A DNA stretch of 64,000 nucleotides, from assembly GCF_004793975.1 (NCBI RefSeq), contig NZ_SRYB01000026.1:1-64000 (forward strand), read 5' to 3'. Below are positions 51,558 through 60,390 of this stretch, piece after piece (within the stretch, counting starts at the first letter, position 1; each line of letters starts with the position of its first letter). Origin of the DNA: Lepagella muris. GTDB taxonomy: Bacteria; Bacteroidota; Bacteroidia; Bacteroidales; Muribaculaceae. A program made the position numbers and the translations under genes. The notes beneath the pieces were generated by a model. The model had not been told where the DNA came from, made no database searches, and saw nothing but the letters and a program-made list of their open reading frames with translations.

Positions 51558-51919
51558 TTATAGTTTTCTGATTACCTTACATGGATTACCGACGGCGAGT
51601 GAATTGTCAGGTATATCTTTGGTCACTACACTGCCGGCTCCTATCACACAATTGTCACCAATGACAACACCGGGCAACACAGTCACATTGCCGCCAATCC
51701 ACACATTGTTGCCAACAATGATTGGCTTGGCGTATTCAAGTCCCGCGTTACGTTGCATCACATCAAACGCAACTCCTCTCTGGCTTCTTCATTTGCCGGA
51801 ATGATTGCGTTAAATGCATGGAGAAGAATCTTGCACTCTCTACGTTCGTCTATCAATGACGGATCATTATTAGCGTCATATAGTTCTCCTCTGAGCATCT
51901 TTTCTTTTTCTGTAATCAT
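51558..51919 (-). pseudogene. Maltose O-acetyltransferase pseudogene with internal deletion
   Basis: The N-terminal 53 codons (MITEKEKMLRGELYDANND to ANEEAREEL) match the start of maltose/galactoside acetyltransferases. Then, after a frame change, the C-terminal 70 codons resume (FDVMQRNAGLEYAKP, IIVGNNVWIGGNVTVLPGV, VVTKDIPDNSLAVGNPCKVI). Compared with the family's about 185 residues, roughly 60-65 residues are missing, including most left-handed helix repeats and the catalytic His of the THP motif. Both fragments read as separate short ORFs that overlap by 4 bp. The deletion is in-sequence evidence of loss of function. Confidence 0.88.
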
Positions 51920-51939
51920 TGAATAACCATAGTTTGTTA

Positions 51940-51957
51940 TTAACTTTGCAAAGTTAA
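51940..51957. promoter_or_regulatory. Palindromic divergent promoter
   Basis: TTAACTTTGCAAAGTTAA is a perfect 18-bp palindrome that contains a consensus TAACTTTG -7 box on each strand: one for the LuxR-type gene at 52000 and one for the acetyltransferase pseudogene/DUF1349 unit starting at 51919. The -33 boxes are weak. Confidence 0.6.
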
Positions 51958-51999
51958 CACCCTTTAAACGAATGTACAATAGTCAAAATTAACCATTTT

Positions 52000-52758
52000 A
52001 TGAATGTAAGGAGCAAACTCGACATGGAATTTTCCAAGCAGAAGGGGCTGTACAGTTCTGAAGACGGTGCATGTTTGCAAAAGAGTATCATTACAGCCGA
52101 AGGATATGCCATTACTGAATGTGCACTGGCAGTATTGAGCGACCTTAAAGAACACAAGAGCTATATTTTTGACGGCGGGTTCGCTCAAACACTTGATATT
52201 GATGCTTCTGTATGCAACGGGGAAATCAATTCAATATGGGAGCAGAATATCCTCGATGTTATACATCCTGATGATTTGGAAATGAAAATGCTTAATGAGC
52301 TTCTGTACTTTCACCATATACAGAAGGCTTCCGGTGCAATGCGTTTCAGACAGAATTTGTGGCAACAGGTAAGGATAAGGAGACATGACGGAGACTATAT
52401 GACTGCAATGCATCGTCTTTACTACATACCGGACAGCGATGGCAATACGGTCAGATTCGCACTCTGTCTCTATGGTCCGTTATTGTTTCCGATGCAGAAC
52501 TGTGCAGTAGTCATCAACAATATCAACGGCACGAACATGAGTCTTGATGTATCGACCGGCAAAGATATTCTATCACATAAGGAGATTTCCGTACTTCAAA
52601 TGATTGCCAACGGTATGAGCAGCAAAGAGATTGCACGACAACTGAGCATAAGCGTCCACACAGTGAGCCGCCATCGTCAGAACATCAATGCAAAACTACA
52701 AGTTCACAACTCAATGGAGGCGTATAGAATAGCAAGATCATTAGGAATTGTCATCTGA
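52000..52758 (+). CDS. LuxR-type HTH regulator
   Basis: A 252-residue regulator. The C-terminal LuxR helix-turn-helix is clear: LSHKEISVLQMIANGMSSKEIARQLSISVHTVSRHRQNINAKLQV (about residues 188-235, read in pieces). The N-terminal part has the look of a PAS-like or unknown sensor (IWEQNILDVIHPDDLEMKMLNELLYFHHI, RRHDGDYMTAMHRLYYIPDSDGN), with the HPDD motif common to PAS folds. No receiver domain. It is divergent from the acetyltransferase pseudogene through a shared palindromic promoter. Targets unknown. Confidence 0.87.
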   Translation: MNVRSKLDMEFSKQKGLYSSEDGACLQKSIITAEGYAITECALAVLSDLKEHKSYIFDGGFAQTLDIDASVCNGEINSIWEQNILDVIHPDDLEMKMLNELLYFHHIQKASGAMRFRQNLWQQVRIRRHDGDYMTAMHRLYYIPDSDGNTVRFALCLYGPLLFPMQNCAVVINNINGTNMSLDVSTGKDILSHKEISVLQMIANGMSSKEIARQLSISVHTVSRHRQNINAKLQVHNSMEAYRIARSLGIVI

Positions 52759-52810
52759 TGGAGAATTGTTGGCGGATCTTCGGGTAAAGAAAGAAAATAA
52801 AAATATATTT

Positions 52811-52856
52811 AACTAAGCATTTTAGTTGCATAACTAAAATATTTAGTTTATCTTTG
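52811..52856 (+). promoter_or_regulatory. Operator array and promoter of the blaI-M56 operon
   Basis: Four alternating half-sites, AACTAA (52811), TTAGTT (52822), AACTAA (52832), TTAGTT (52843), are spaced 10-11 bp apart, so all face one side of the helix. They run into the -7 box TATCTTTG (52849-52856). The dyads suit a dimeric winged-helix repressor such as the BlaI-type protein encoded 12 bp later; autoregulation is inferred. Confidence 0.7.
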
Positions 52857-52867
52857 CACAAAAATTA

Positions 52868-53245
52868 ATGATCATGAAGAAACTAACACCAAGAGAAGAG
52901 GAATTGATGCAGATATTTTGGGAGCGTGGTCCGCTCTTTGTCAAAGATATCGTGGCGGGCATGCCTGATCCGAAGCCCCACACCAATACTATATCAACTT
53001 TTGTAAGGATATTGGAGGAGAAGGGATTTCTCAGCCACAACAGCTTTGGAAAGTCGCATCAATACTATCCTATTATTTCGTCAGATGATTATCAGTGCTA
53101 CACCATCAAAGGGATAATAAACAAGTTCTTCAACAATTCTTTCACTCAGATGGTGTCAACCTTATTCAAAAAAGAAGACATATCTGAGGAAGAGCTCAGA
53201 GAGCTGTTACAAAAAGTAGAAGAAGCACATAAAAACAAAGAATAA
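52868..53245 (+). CDS. BlaI/MecI-type transcriptional repressor
   Basis: A 125-residue winged-helix protein: LTPREEELMQIFWERGPLFVKDIVAGMPDPKPHTNTISTFVRILEEKGFLSHNSFGKSHQYYPI is the classical Penicillinase_R pattern. The C-terminal dimerisation helices follow. The last base of its stop codon is the first base of the M56 gene (53245), so they are translated together. Known: BlaI-type repressors are cut or inactivated when the M56 sensor protease responds to a signal. An alternative start is the second Met (52874). Confidence 0.92.
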   Translation: MIMKKLTPREEELMQIFWERGPLFVKDIVAGMPDPKPHTNTISTFVRILEEKGFLSHNSFGKSHQYYPIISSDDYQCYTIKGIINKFFNNSFTQMVSTLFKKEDISEEELRELLQKVEEAHKNKE

Positions 53246-54279
53246 TGCTGACCCATATTGCCCAATTTATTACGTATATGGCGTATTCTGGAATAATCCT
53301 GATATGCCTGTACTTCATCTACAAGCTTTTCCTCTGCAACACGACGCACCATGGATTCAACCGTCTGTATCTGATGCTGTCGTATGTTGTGGCATTCGCG
53401 CTTCTTCCATTGCAGATGTTTTTTGACAATGCAATGCGGCAACCGGTCGCACACGGCCGTACGGGAGTATCCATATCAGACTCTGACGCCCTCTCTCTTC
53501 CGCAATGGATGGTATTGTCGGTAATAGGGATCTATATTGCAGGGGTGGCAATAATGCTTGCCATCACCTTGGCAAACATGGTTAAGATCGCGAGGATTAA
53601 CCGTGGCGGCACAAGGCACGATGGCAACATAGTGTTCACTGCAGACGACAGATTCACTCCTTTCGGATGGGGAGGACGCATATTCATAAGTGAGAAAGAT
53701 TATGCTGAAAACGGGGAAGCTATCCTAATCCATGAATCCTCACATATTTCACACCATCATTGGATCGACATTATGCTCGCCCAGCTGGCAATTATTTTCA
53801 ACTGGTTTAATCCGGCTGCGTGGCTTTTGCTCCGCGAACTGAAGAATGTGCATGAATACCAGGCGGATGCTGCCGTTGCCGACTCAGGACTCAACATAAA
53901 GCAATATCAGCTCATGCTAATCCGTAAGACAGCCGGAATAAAATTCTCAATGCTGGCAAATTGCCTCAACCACGGACTGATAAGCAAACGCATTAACATG
54001 ATGTTGAGCAAGCCTACACCCAAGAGATCGATGATGGGTGCCTTTCTAAGCATCCCGGCTGTAGTCGCAGTGATTATGTTTGTAAACTTTGACTCGATGG
54101 CGACATCAATGACCCACTCGTTAAGACCGACCACGGACTGGGATGAAACGGAATGGATCATCGACGGTAAGCCGGTAGACTACGAGTCGTTGGAAGGACT
54201 GGATCCCGACCGGATAAAGTCAATAACTGTTACAAAAGATCCGAAGACCCATGTCATCATTGAACTAAAAGATAAATAA
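53245..54279 (+). CDS. M56 family metalloprotease sensor (BlaR1-like)
   Basis: A 344-residue membrane protein with helices at about 11-30, 41-60, 87-109, 173-196 and 282-302. The zinc site is HESSH (His163, Glu164, His167) with a later Glu in NVHEYQADAAV, matching the M56 peptidase pattern. There is no penicillin-binding sensor domain; the C-terminal 40 residues outside the last helix contain LDPDRIKSITVTKDPKT, similar to plug motifs of TonB-dependent receptors. The companion BlaI-like repressor is just upstream; the inferred role is cleavage of that repressor in response to an envelope cue. Followed by a GLPGLI gene after 10 bp. Confidence 0.88.
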   Translation: MLTHIAQFITYMAYSGIILICLYFIYKLFLCNTTHHGFNRLYLMLSYVVAFALLPLQMFFDNAMRQPVAHGRTGVSISDSDALSLPQWMVLSVIGIYIAGVAIMLAITLANMVKIARINRGGTRHDGNIVFTADDRFTPFGWGGRIFISEKDYAENGEAILIHESSHISHHHWIDIMLAQLAIIFNWFNPAAWLLLRELKNVHEYQADAAVADSGLNIKQYQLMLIRKTAGIKFSMLANCLNHGLISKRINMMLSKPTPKRSMMGAFLSIPAVVAVIMFVNFDSMATSMTHSLRPTTDWDETEWIIDGKPVDYESLEGLDPDRIKSITVTKDPKTHVIIELKDK

Positions 54280-54289
54280 TCACATAATT

Positions 54290-55213
54290 ATGAACAACTA
54301 CAAGTTTATTCTGGCGACAATACTCATATTGCCGCAAGGGGTTTCGTATGCCTCTCAAAATCAAGCTGACGGTCCACAGATCAAAGTTATTGGCGTGGAA
54401 TCTAAAGAGAAGGACAGTATCCTGCCGGATCCCACCCCTCGCAAAGTGGAGATATCAGGAATGTCAAGATATGACTGTGTGTATGAGTATAAGATAAACG
54501 TGGGGGGAGGCGAGACCTATGCTACCATTCTGCAGATAGGGGAACCGCTTTCCAAATTCACCGACTATACCTCATATCTACTTGACTCTATCGCAACCGC
54601 CCCGGTCAGCAACGCCGCCCTCATTGAAGAAATGCAGCAAAAGAAAACGAACTCCGTCTTCTTCTTTGATACCGAAGTATGGCAGAATCTACCGGAAGGC
54701 TCCATGACCGTGACGCAAGAAATCGCACCTAACATAATGGGATACGAAGAGCCAATGGGGCAAATTGAATGGTCTCTGCATGAAGATTCTACTAAAAATA
54801 TATGCGGATATAGTTGCAACAGGGCAACTGCCTCTTACGGTGGACGGGAGTGGACAGCCTGGTACACGCTGGATATCCCTGTCAGCACCGGACCCTGGAA
54901 GCTAAACGGTTTGCCGGGACTTATCATGGAGGCTGCCGACTCTGAGGGTCTGCACACCTTCACTGCCATCGCATTCCGCGAAGAGAACGTGCCGATTGTC
55001 TTGCCCGACAAACTGAATGTGCATTTTTCCAACCGTGACAAGGTGATAAAGCGCAAACTCAATTCAGAAGCAACCGGCATGGAAGGGATAGACCCATCAA
55101 TGATTGAAAGCATCACCGTGACTAAATCAGCAGCCGGAGGATCCAACATCATAATCAATGGTATCACTTTACGCCAACGTCCCAACGGCTATACACCTCT
55201 GGAAAAGGAATGA
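54290..55213 (+). CDS. GLPGLI family protein, BlaI/M56-linked
   Basis: A 307-residue secreted protein with signal peptide (MNNYKFILATILILPQGVSYAS). Signature: WTAWYTLDIPVSTGPWKLNGLPGLIMEAADSEGLHTF, closely parallel to the GLPGLI copies at 501-2634. Its C-terminus differs from them and contains IDPSMIESITVTKSAAGG, a motif shared with the C-terminus of the M56 protein encoded just upstream. It overlaps the next gene by 4 bp. Function unknown; operon position suggests a regulated envelope module. Confidence 0.85.
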   Translation: MNNYKFILATILILPQGVSYASQNQADGPQIKVIGVESKEKDSILPDPTPRKVEISGMSRYDCVYEYKINVGGGETYATILQIGEPLSKFTDYTSYLLDSIATAPVSNAALIEEMQQKKTNSVFFFDTEVWQNLPEGSMTVTQEIAPNIMGYEEPMGQIEWSLHEDSTKNICGYSCNRATASYGGREWTAWYTLDIPVSTGPWKLNGLPGLIMEAADSEGLHTFTAIAFREENVPIVLPDKLNVHFSNRDKVIKRKLNSEATGMEGIDPSMIESITVTKSAAGGSNIIINGITLRQRPNGYTPLEKE

Positions 55214-57822
55214 AAGCTTTACTGTTGTTGTTATGTGCCATGATGGCACCCATCTGCATCGACGCCCGCAACGTGATTGATGGTAAGGTGTGGGATGAGG
55301 GGGGAATTCCCCTCTCCCATGCTATTGTAAAGGCGACGTCCGGCAAAACCATCAAAGCCTTTGCCAATACAAAAGCCGACGGCTCATTCTCGCTTGCGAT
55401 CGAGCCGGACACTGACAGTCTTACAATAACCGTTGACAAACTGGCATTTGAAAGGCTGACACTACGTGTGCCCAATGCGAATCAGACCCTTAAGCTGCGT
55501 ATGCAGCCTAATACCACACAACTGCGCGAGGTGGTGGTGAGCGCCCCTGCGGTTTACCAGCACGGCGACACTCTCCGCTTCAACCTTGCGCAATTTCTAG
55601 GGAAAGGGGATGTGCCGCTCGACGAGGCATTGAGAAAAGTGCCGGGCATTACGGTCGCCGACAATGGCAAAATCAGCTATATGGGTAAAGATATCAGCAA
55701 TTTCTATATCGAGGGATTGGAAATGCTTGGAGGCAACTACGCTCTTGCCACACGAAACCTCGCTGCAGCCAATGTCTCGAGCGTGGAGGTGCTCAACAAC
55801 CACAACGAAGCCAAGATGGATAAGGGGAAACTGTCGGATAAGGTCGCTCTCAACGTGCGTCTGAAGAGGAGCACCATGTTCCGTCCGGCAGGCACTTCGG
55901 AGGCATCAGCCGGCGTGGGGGTATCCGCAGACAAGGTGACAGATAAATTCCTGTATGCCCTGGGTACCACAGGAATGATGTTCACGCCGAAGTTCCAATG
56001 CACTGTGTCTGCAAAAATGGGAAATATCGACGAATTTGCACTTCCACATTCCGGACCGGTCACCGTAAGGGGCTATGGAGCCGAAAGTGCCGTCTCAGGA
56101 GCCGAGGATGTGATCGGCACGCTCCCCGCCAGCTCACCCCCACTCAGTAGCAAAAGATACCTGAATGTCAACGACCGACTGGTGTCGGCAAATTCCATAT
56201 TCAAGACAGGCAAGGAAAGCACTCTCAGGATCAACGCCTCTTACGCTTACCATAAGCAGGACAATACCTCCGCATCTTCCGTAGACTATTATCTGGGCGA
56301 CGACCGCTGGCTGACCGTCAACAACGAAAATTTCTCTTGCCGCCACAGGCATTTGCCAATGCTCAGCGCACAATATGAACTCAACTCAGACCACATGTAT
56401 TTCAGCAACGATTTCTCTTCGGCTGCCGACTTCAACAAGATCGACATGCCAGTAATCGCTGACGGATCGGCTGTTAGCCAATATGAAAAATTTGATAAAT
56501 TCAAGATTGCAGATGCTGTTTACCTACGCTTCCGTATAGGACATCTGGAATGGCATTCCACTACCGACATCAGCTGGGACAAGACACCTTCGCTTTCGCT
56601 TGACATATCCACCACTGAAGGCAACATCTTGCAAGAAGCCCGGAGCAGCCGCTTGAAAGCCGTGCAAAGATTTGGCTCCACCATTCGTGCCGGTCTTTCG
56701 GAATGGGACATCTCACTGAAAGCCGAAGGGAGTCGCGAGAAAGTGGCAACCTCCCTTACCCGTATCGGCTCCCAAAGCGACAACGACATGCTGGGTCACA
56801 CATTCCTATTCTCCGCGACACCGTCATATCAACTCACTACCCGCGACAAGCGCATGAACGTCAATGCCCGTGTGGATTTTAAAGCCGTGGCAATAAGCGG
56901 CGACAACCGTGTCGGGAAGGGGGCGCGTCTGCGTTTCAGCCATTTCTATGCCGACCCATCGGTGCAGTTCAAATACACAGCCACACCATCATCGAAATGG
57001 ACATTCTCATCATCTTTCAACCACACCCACGGCGACTTACTGACACTGCTTGACAATGAAGTGATGCACGACTATCGCCGAGAATCCGCCAACTCAGGAA
57101 TCCTCGCACGCAGTTCCTCATTCTCGACAAGAGGTCAATACGAATACCGCGAACCCGTCAACTTATGGTTTGCATATCTCTCCGCCAGCTATTCCATATC
57201 AAAACATAACCTGATGCAAGGGCAGTATATAACAGACTCGTCTTCCTCCTCATCATCGATTGCCGCCGATAACAATGGGCAGGATTTTACCCTCAGCGGC
57301 TCAGCTTCAAAAAACGTGATGTCAATCCGCTCCAAATTCACGCTATCATCGGCATACTCCATCAATAAGAGACGCATTATGCAGCAGAATGCGCCCACAG
57401 AATACTATTCTACGGACGCCTACGTGAAGGCAAGTGCCAACGTGCGACCGCTTTCATGGATAGAGACTGATCTCGCAGCAGAAATCAGCTTCACGGAATC
57501 ACGGTTTGCCAACGTGCGCAATGACTACCGCACCCTCAACGCCCGCTTAAGTCTCTCCTTTTTCCCAATCGACAACCTTGAACTTAAAACAAACGCAGAC
57601 TATTCCGACCGACAGCTCTCCAAGAACCAATATAAACGCAATCTTCTTTGGGACTTCAGAGCCACATATAAAATCAAATCTCTAAGAATCAGACTCTCAG
57701 CCAACAATATATTTAACCGCCGCCACTATTCCTACATTCTCTATTCGGGACTGGACACGTATGCCTACAACTATGCCCTGCGCGGCCGTGAAATCACTCT
57801 GTCTCTCATCTTCACCAAATAA
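55210..57822 (+). CDS. Outer-membrane beta-barrel protein with CarboxypepD-like domain
   Basis: An 870-residue protein. Signal peptide (MKALLLLLCAMMAPICIDA), an N-terminal carboxypeptidase-regulatory-like domain (VIDGKVWDEGGIPLSHAIVKA, ADGSFSLAI), a plug-like region (LREVVVSAPAVYQHGDTLRFN, DEALRKVPGITVADNGKISYMGKDI), and about 600 residues with alternating hydrophobic strands ending in the outer-membrane type aromatic terminus (EITLSLIFTK). It is close in layout to TonB-dependent receptors, although a full TonB box is not evident. Start ATG overlaps the GLPGLI stop. A homologue starts at 485 next to GLPGLI copy A. Confidence 0.85.
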   Translation: MKALLLLLCAMMAPICIDARNVIDGKVWDEGGIPLSHAIVKATSGKTIKAFANTKADGSFSLAIEPDTDSLTITVDKLAFERLTLRVPNANQTLKLRMQPNTTQLREVVVSAPAVYQHGDTLRFNLAQFLGKGDVPLDEALRKVPGITVADNGKISYMGKDISNFYIEGLEMLGGNYALATRNLAAANVSSVEVLNNHNEAKMDKGKLSDKVALNVRLKRSTMFRPAGTSEASAGVGVSADKVTDKFLYALGTTGMMFTPKFQCTVSAKMGNIDEFALPHSGPVTVRGYGAESAVSGAEDVIGTLPASSPPLSSKRYLNVNDRLVSANSIFKTGKESTLRINASYAYHKQDNTSASSVDYYLGDDRWLTVNNENFSCRHRHLPMLSAQYELNSDHMYFSNDFSSAADFNKIDMPVIADGSAVSQYEKFDKFKIADAVYLRFRIGHLEWHSTTDISWDKTPSLSLDISTTEGNILQEARSSRLKAVQRFGSTIRAGLSEWDISLKAEGSREKVATSLTRIGSQSDNDMLGHTFLFSATPSYQLTTRDKRMNVNARVDFKAVAISGDNRVGKGARLRFSHFYADPSVQFKYTATPSSKWTFSSSFNHTHGDLLTLLDNEVMHDYRRESANSGILARSSSFSTRGQYEYREPVNLWFAYLSASYSISKHNLMQGQYITDSSSSSSSIAADNNGQDFTLSGSASKNVMSIRSKFTLSSAYSINKRRIMQQNAPTEYYSTDAYVKASANVRPLSWIETDLAAEISFTESRFANVRNDYRTLNARLSLSFFPIDNLELKTNADYSDRQLSKNQYKRNLLWDFRATYKIKSLRIRLSANNIFNRRHYSYILYSGLDTYAYNYALRGREITLSLIFTK

Positions 57823-57902
57823 TGATGGCAAGGTTTCCCAAATCATAGAGTGAAGCCACGGGGAAACCGGCTGCCAAAAATGCGTTGAGATAAGACATTT
57901 AT

Positions 57903-58430
57903 TTATTGCGGGATGACGATGTGAGGTTCATCGGATTGAGGGGGCTGGAAGTTGCTCACGAATGAGTGCAGACGGGACAACGGGACAATCAGGTCGTCTG
58001 GACCGACTCCTCGACGCGATTCCAGCCTGCGGCTCAGCGTAGAGAGCGAAGCTTCCAGATACACCAATAGCGGCTCTGTTCCCGCAAGCGCGCAGGCGCG
58101 GCGCATTGCGTCGCGCTTGCTGCGTTTACACATCGTAGAATCAACTACCACCCTCTTTCCATCCTTTAGCATACGCAAAACGATCTCCAAGATTTCGTCA
58201 TCGGCTGCCCTAAAAACTTCCATCTGCATTTCGGAAGATAGAGAATCAATGGCAGAACCATACTTATCCCAGATTATGGCATCGGCAGATACGCGGATAA
58301 ACCCGTAGCGTTCGAGATTTCGGGCAAAATAAGTCTTGCCAGAGCCGCTGATTCCGCACATCAAAATCACTCGTCGCGAAGCAAGATCGGGAATGATATC
58401 AGCAGAGTAGCAGGTGTCAGTTATCATCAC
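57903..58430 (-). CDS. Small P-loop kinase-like ATPase
   Basis: A 175-residue protein with a Walker A loop GISGSGKTYFARNL (residues about 26-39), followed by ISVSADAIIWD and DSTMCKRSKRDAMRRACA, resembling the zeta-toxin/AAA_33 kinase family. It probably phosphorylates a small molecule or RNA end; the substrate is unknown. No antitoxin partner is next to it. Its start overlaps the end of the DUF362 gene by 4 bp. Confidence 0.8.
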   Translation of the reverse strand: MMITDTCYSADIIPDLASRRVILMCGISGSGKTYFARNLERYGFIRVSADAIIWDKYGSAIDSLSSEMQMEVFRAADDEILEIVLRMLKDGKRVVVDSTMCKRSKRDAMRRACALAGTEPLLVYLEASLSTLSRRLESRRGVGPDDLIVPLSRLHSFVSNFQPPQSDEPHIVIPQ

Positions 58431-59329
58431 AGGGCGGAGGCAATTTCTTTCAATACGTATTTCTGTGAACCGAGACCGAGTTGTTCGGCATAGTCCAGAA
58501 TATGGGTGGCGTTGCGCGATTCTATACGCTCAATGAGATGCGATTTACCCGGATCAGGAGAAGCATACACCATATCCACACAAGCACGGTCAAGTGCCAC
58601 AGGATCGAGCGACGCGAGTATGCCGATATCTTCCATGTGTATAGGTTCCGGCTCAGCCACGCAATCACAGTCAACGGAGAGGTTGTTTGCAACACTGATA
58701 TATAGAATATTATCACCGGCTTGGTCAAACACCGATTCACAGGCTTCTGCCATAGATTCCAGGAAGTCGTTCTGCGGTGGTAAATTCTCCCAATCCACAG
58801 GCACTGTCTTTGATTTACCCGCAGTATGGATCCAGGCCTTACCGGCAGCCGAAGCCATACCGATAGCCACATTCTTGAGTGCTCCGCCAAAACCTCCCAT
58901 CGGATGTCCCTTGAAGTGGGAAAGGATAACTGTGAAATCATAGTTGCGCCAATTCTTGCCAACGAAGTTCTCCTTCAGATGGCGTCCATTTCTTACCGGT
59001 AGCGACATTTCACCTTCGCCATCCATGATATCCACCTCGGCAATAGCAGTGAAACCATGTTCAGCGGCAGTCTGGAGATGGTCTGGCACATTGCAACGGC
59101 GTCCGTCGTAGGCTGTATTACATTCCACAATAGTACCATCTACAAGATGTACGAATTTCTTGATTACGTCAACGCTGAGATGATTGGGGTTGCCTGCCTC
59201 ACCGGTGGAAACCTTGATTGCCACACGCCCCTTTGCCTCGCGACCGAGAGCCTTATAAACGTTTACGAGATTGTCGGCAGTGATGCGCGGACAAAAATAT
59301 ACTACTGAGGGATTTTCGGATGTCTGCAT
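58427..59329 (-). CDS. DUF362 domain-containing protein
   Basis: A 300-residue protein with the DUF362 pattern: DNLVNVYKALGREAKGRVAIKVSTGEAGNPNHLSVDVIKKFVHLVDGTIVECNTAYDGRR, VILSHFKGHPMGGFGGALKNVAIGMASAAGKAWIHTAGKSK, and ILASLDPVALDRACVDMVY. The family is often fused to ferredoxin clusters; this copy has no visible 4Fe-4S motif and only scattered Cys (including ADxxxSVDCDC). Function unknown. It forms a two-gene unit with the small kinase. Confidence 0.85.
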   Translation of the reverse strand: MQTSENPSVVYFCPRITADNLVNVYKALGREAKGRVAIKVSTGEAGNPNHLSVDVIKKFVHLVDGTIVECNTAYDGRRCNVPDHLQTAAEHGFTAIAEVDIMDGEGEMSLPVRNGRHLKENFVGKNWRNYDFTVILSHFKGHPMGGFGGALKNVAIGMASAAGKAWIHTAGKSKTVPVDWENLPPQNDFLESMAEACESVFDQAGDNILYISVANNLSVDCDCVAEPEPIHMEDIGILASLDPVALDRACVDMVYASPDPGKSHLIERIESRNATHILDYAEQLGLGSQKYVLKEIASAL

Positions 59330-59445
59330 ATCTATTCATTTATAATTATTTATATAAATCAAAGAGAAGAATTGTTAGTATCTTAAGATACTTAGAGGAT
59401 TTTCGCATATTACCTCAACGAAGAGTCTGAGTTGGTAATCATTTT

Positions 59446-60390
59446 CTAATAACCTTTTCGAGGTCCAATGAATCTATCCCCGTTCAGATGAATCATGTGG
59501 TCTGGCATATCAGCAATCCATACTTCTGTCTCCCACGCCAATTGATCTGAGAATTTTTTGAAAGTGGCGAAGTCAAGAAATGCCGAAATGAAAATTTTTC
59601 CTGCAGTGACATTGCGTGTCATTGCTTCAATCTCCCCTATGCGTTTGGGATCCATCGGACCAACGGAGGTGATAGATTCGATGAAATAAATCCAGTTCTT
59701 ATCTTCACGGTATAGAACCACATCCGGCATTTTGTCGTGCAAGGTTATCTGAAATCCAAGTTCAGATAATTTTTCCGTATTCTTCACCAAATCTTTCCGA
59801 ATGGTATCACCGACGTAAAGGCATTCAGAATTAGGTGCGAAACGAGGTGCAAACTCCTCAATTATCGCCTTTTGTAATTCATTATGCTTACCCGGACTGA
59901 ATGTAAAATCCTGACTATTGATACGCACAGGCATTTTCTGCATCCTCTTTTTAGACGCATAAATTTGGGACAGCGATTCGTGGTTGGAAAAAAACATTGT
60001 CAAAGCTATACCCGGCTCTGCCGCACTTGGATAGTCCTCCTCATTTACTTCCTTAATCACATTTAGAAATTCATTCGTGATGCGATAGCAGTAATTTGGA
60101 CTATTTGTTGGCATTCCGTTGTCTTCAATGATAGCCGCTGTTCTGAAAGGATGCATAGCCTGCTTACGGAATGTTTCACGGGAGTTCTCGGCATAAATTA
60201 CATTATAATTATTTGCGATAAACCGGATGATATCATGTATGCGTATCCATTCATTGGTAGCATCAGACCACCATGTCCCCCGTTTTAACCCAGCCATTGC
60301 AAGCAATGCAAGAGCACAAAGAACACCCTGTTGTTTCTGAGGCATTCCAATCTGATTCAATAGGATCTTTGCATGTTCTAATTTATCCAT
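59446..60390 (-). CDS. BsuBI/PstI-type type II restriction endonuclease
   Basis: A 314-residue protein with the general layout of the BsuBI/PstI restriction family: an N-terminal helical part (EHAKILLNQIGMPQKQQGVLCALALLAMAGLKRGTWW) with the RITNEFL pattern, and a C-terminal nuclease core with FSPGKHNELQKAIIEEFAPRFAP, MPDVVLYREDKNWIYFIESITSVGPMDPKR, a PD...E(x)K-like arrangement. The family's known site is CTGCAG; the exact site here is inferred. The start overlaps the end of the methyltransferase gene by 13 bp, ensuring coupled expression. Confidence 0.88.
   Translation of the reverse strand: MDKLEHAKILLNQIGMPQKQQGVLCALALLAMAGLKRGTWWSDATNEWIRIHDIIRFIANNYNVIYAENSRETFRKQAMHPFRTAAIIEDNGMPTNSPNYCYRITNEFLNVIKEVNEEDYPSAAEPGIALTMFFSNHESLSQIYASKKRMQKMPVRINSQDFTFSPGKHNELQKAIIEEFAPRFAPNSECLYVGDTIRKDLVKNTEKLSELGFQITLHDKMPDVVLYREDKNWIYFIESITSVGPMDPKRIGEIEAMTRNVTAGKIFISAFLDFATFKKFSDQLAWETEVWIADMPDHMIHLNGDRFIGPRKGY

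Noticed and set aside
57832..57868. GGTTTCCC/GGGAAACC inverted repeat as a terminator between convergent genes
   Set aside because: Only 8 bp with a 21-nt loop and no U-run; too weak to call.
57903..58430. Zeta-toxin of a toxin-antitoxin pair
   Set aside because: The P-loop kinase has similarity in style, but no antitoxin gene is adjacent and the gene is coupled to a DUF362 gene instead.
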